Of a DNA stretch of 5,841 bases, positions 5,755 through 5,841 are shown one piece after another; position 1 is the first letter of the stretch, and the number at the start of each line of letters is the position of its first letter. The notes under the pieces were generated by a model that had not been told where the DNA came from, ran no database searches, and was given only the letters and a program-made list of their open reading frames with translations. The stretch spans positions 1 to 5,841 of the forward strand of contig JBNGDJ010000128.1 in assembly GCA_049974825.1 (NCBI GenBank), read 5' to 3'. This DNA comes from JBKHDT01 sp049974825 (GTDB taxonomy: Bacteria > Pseudomonadota > Gammaproteobacteria > Halothiobacillales > Halothiobacillaceae). The position numbers and the translations under genes were made by a program.

Positions 5755-5841
5755 TCTGATCTTGTCTTGCCGCGCGATTGCGCAAGCCTGCAAATCCACG
5801 GAAGGCTTTGTGCATATCGATCAAAGGACAGGAGCCGGCCC
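5755..5841. other. Short intergenic end with Shine-Dalgarno-like AGGAG at the window edge
   Basis: After the metallo-hydrolase stop there are two weak dyads, CTTGC/GCAAG (5766-5786) and AAGCCT/AGGCTT (5784-5808). Neither has a T tract, so no intrinsic terminator is supported. AGGAG at 5830-5834 is near the edge with no start codon yet, so a plus-strand gene may begin just beyond 5841, possibly in the same transcript. Low confidence. Confidence 0.25.

Overview
The window is GC-rich, protein-dense DNA that looks like a chromosome of a gammaproteobacterium. The evidence is a Gram-negative lipoprotein signal, a periplasmic Cache sensor, a TesA-like esterase and acidic exported proteins. A halophilic or haloalkaliphilic lineage (Chromatiales or Xanthomonadales-like) is a guess from composition and protein flavour, not a demonstrated assignment. 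No transposase, integrase, tRNA, rRNA or CRISPR array is visible.

Layout. Bases 1-119 are non-coding and hold a hairpin (52-79). Two genes follow on the minus strand. The first transcribed is a 1060-residue membrane sensor diguanylate cyclase (4008-826) with a dCache_3-like periplasmic domain, four PAS domains and a GGEEF active site with an intact I-site. The second is a GDSL-family esterase lipoprotein (749-120). The genes are about 76 bases apart and are probably co-transcribed. Bases 4009-4734 form an unusually long divergent intergenic region. Its left part (4047-4291) is an almost continuous run of eight stem-loops, one a perfect 20-bp stem and one an A7/T7 intrinsic terminator. Its right part (4292-4734) has no convincing gene. 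On the plus strand, 4735-5754 encodes an exported metallo-beta-lactamase-fold protein whose HxHxDH metal motif is rewritten to NxQxHA while its other metal ligands remain. The window ends in a short intergenic stretch with a Shine-Dalgarno-like AGGAG at the edge.

How it may work together. The cyclase would sense a periplasmic ligand through its Cache domain, and redox, oxygen or small molecules through its PAS domains, and make c-di-GMP. The esterase would act at the cell envelope. The stem-loop array lies just upstream of the cyclase and ends in a terminator before the cyclase start, so it could be a separate small RNA or a structured leader that attenuates the operon. The apex of the strongest hairpin (TCTGCACGAATGC, UUCG loop on the minus strand) recurs identically in the hairpin beyond the esterase. 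The two-gene unit is therefore bracketed by the same hairpin tip in the same orientation. The hairpin array and the altered metallo-hydrolase are the most interesting items.
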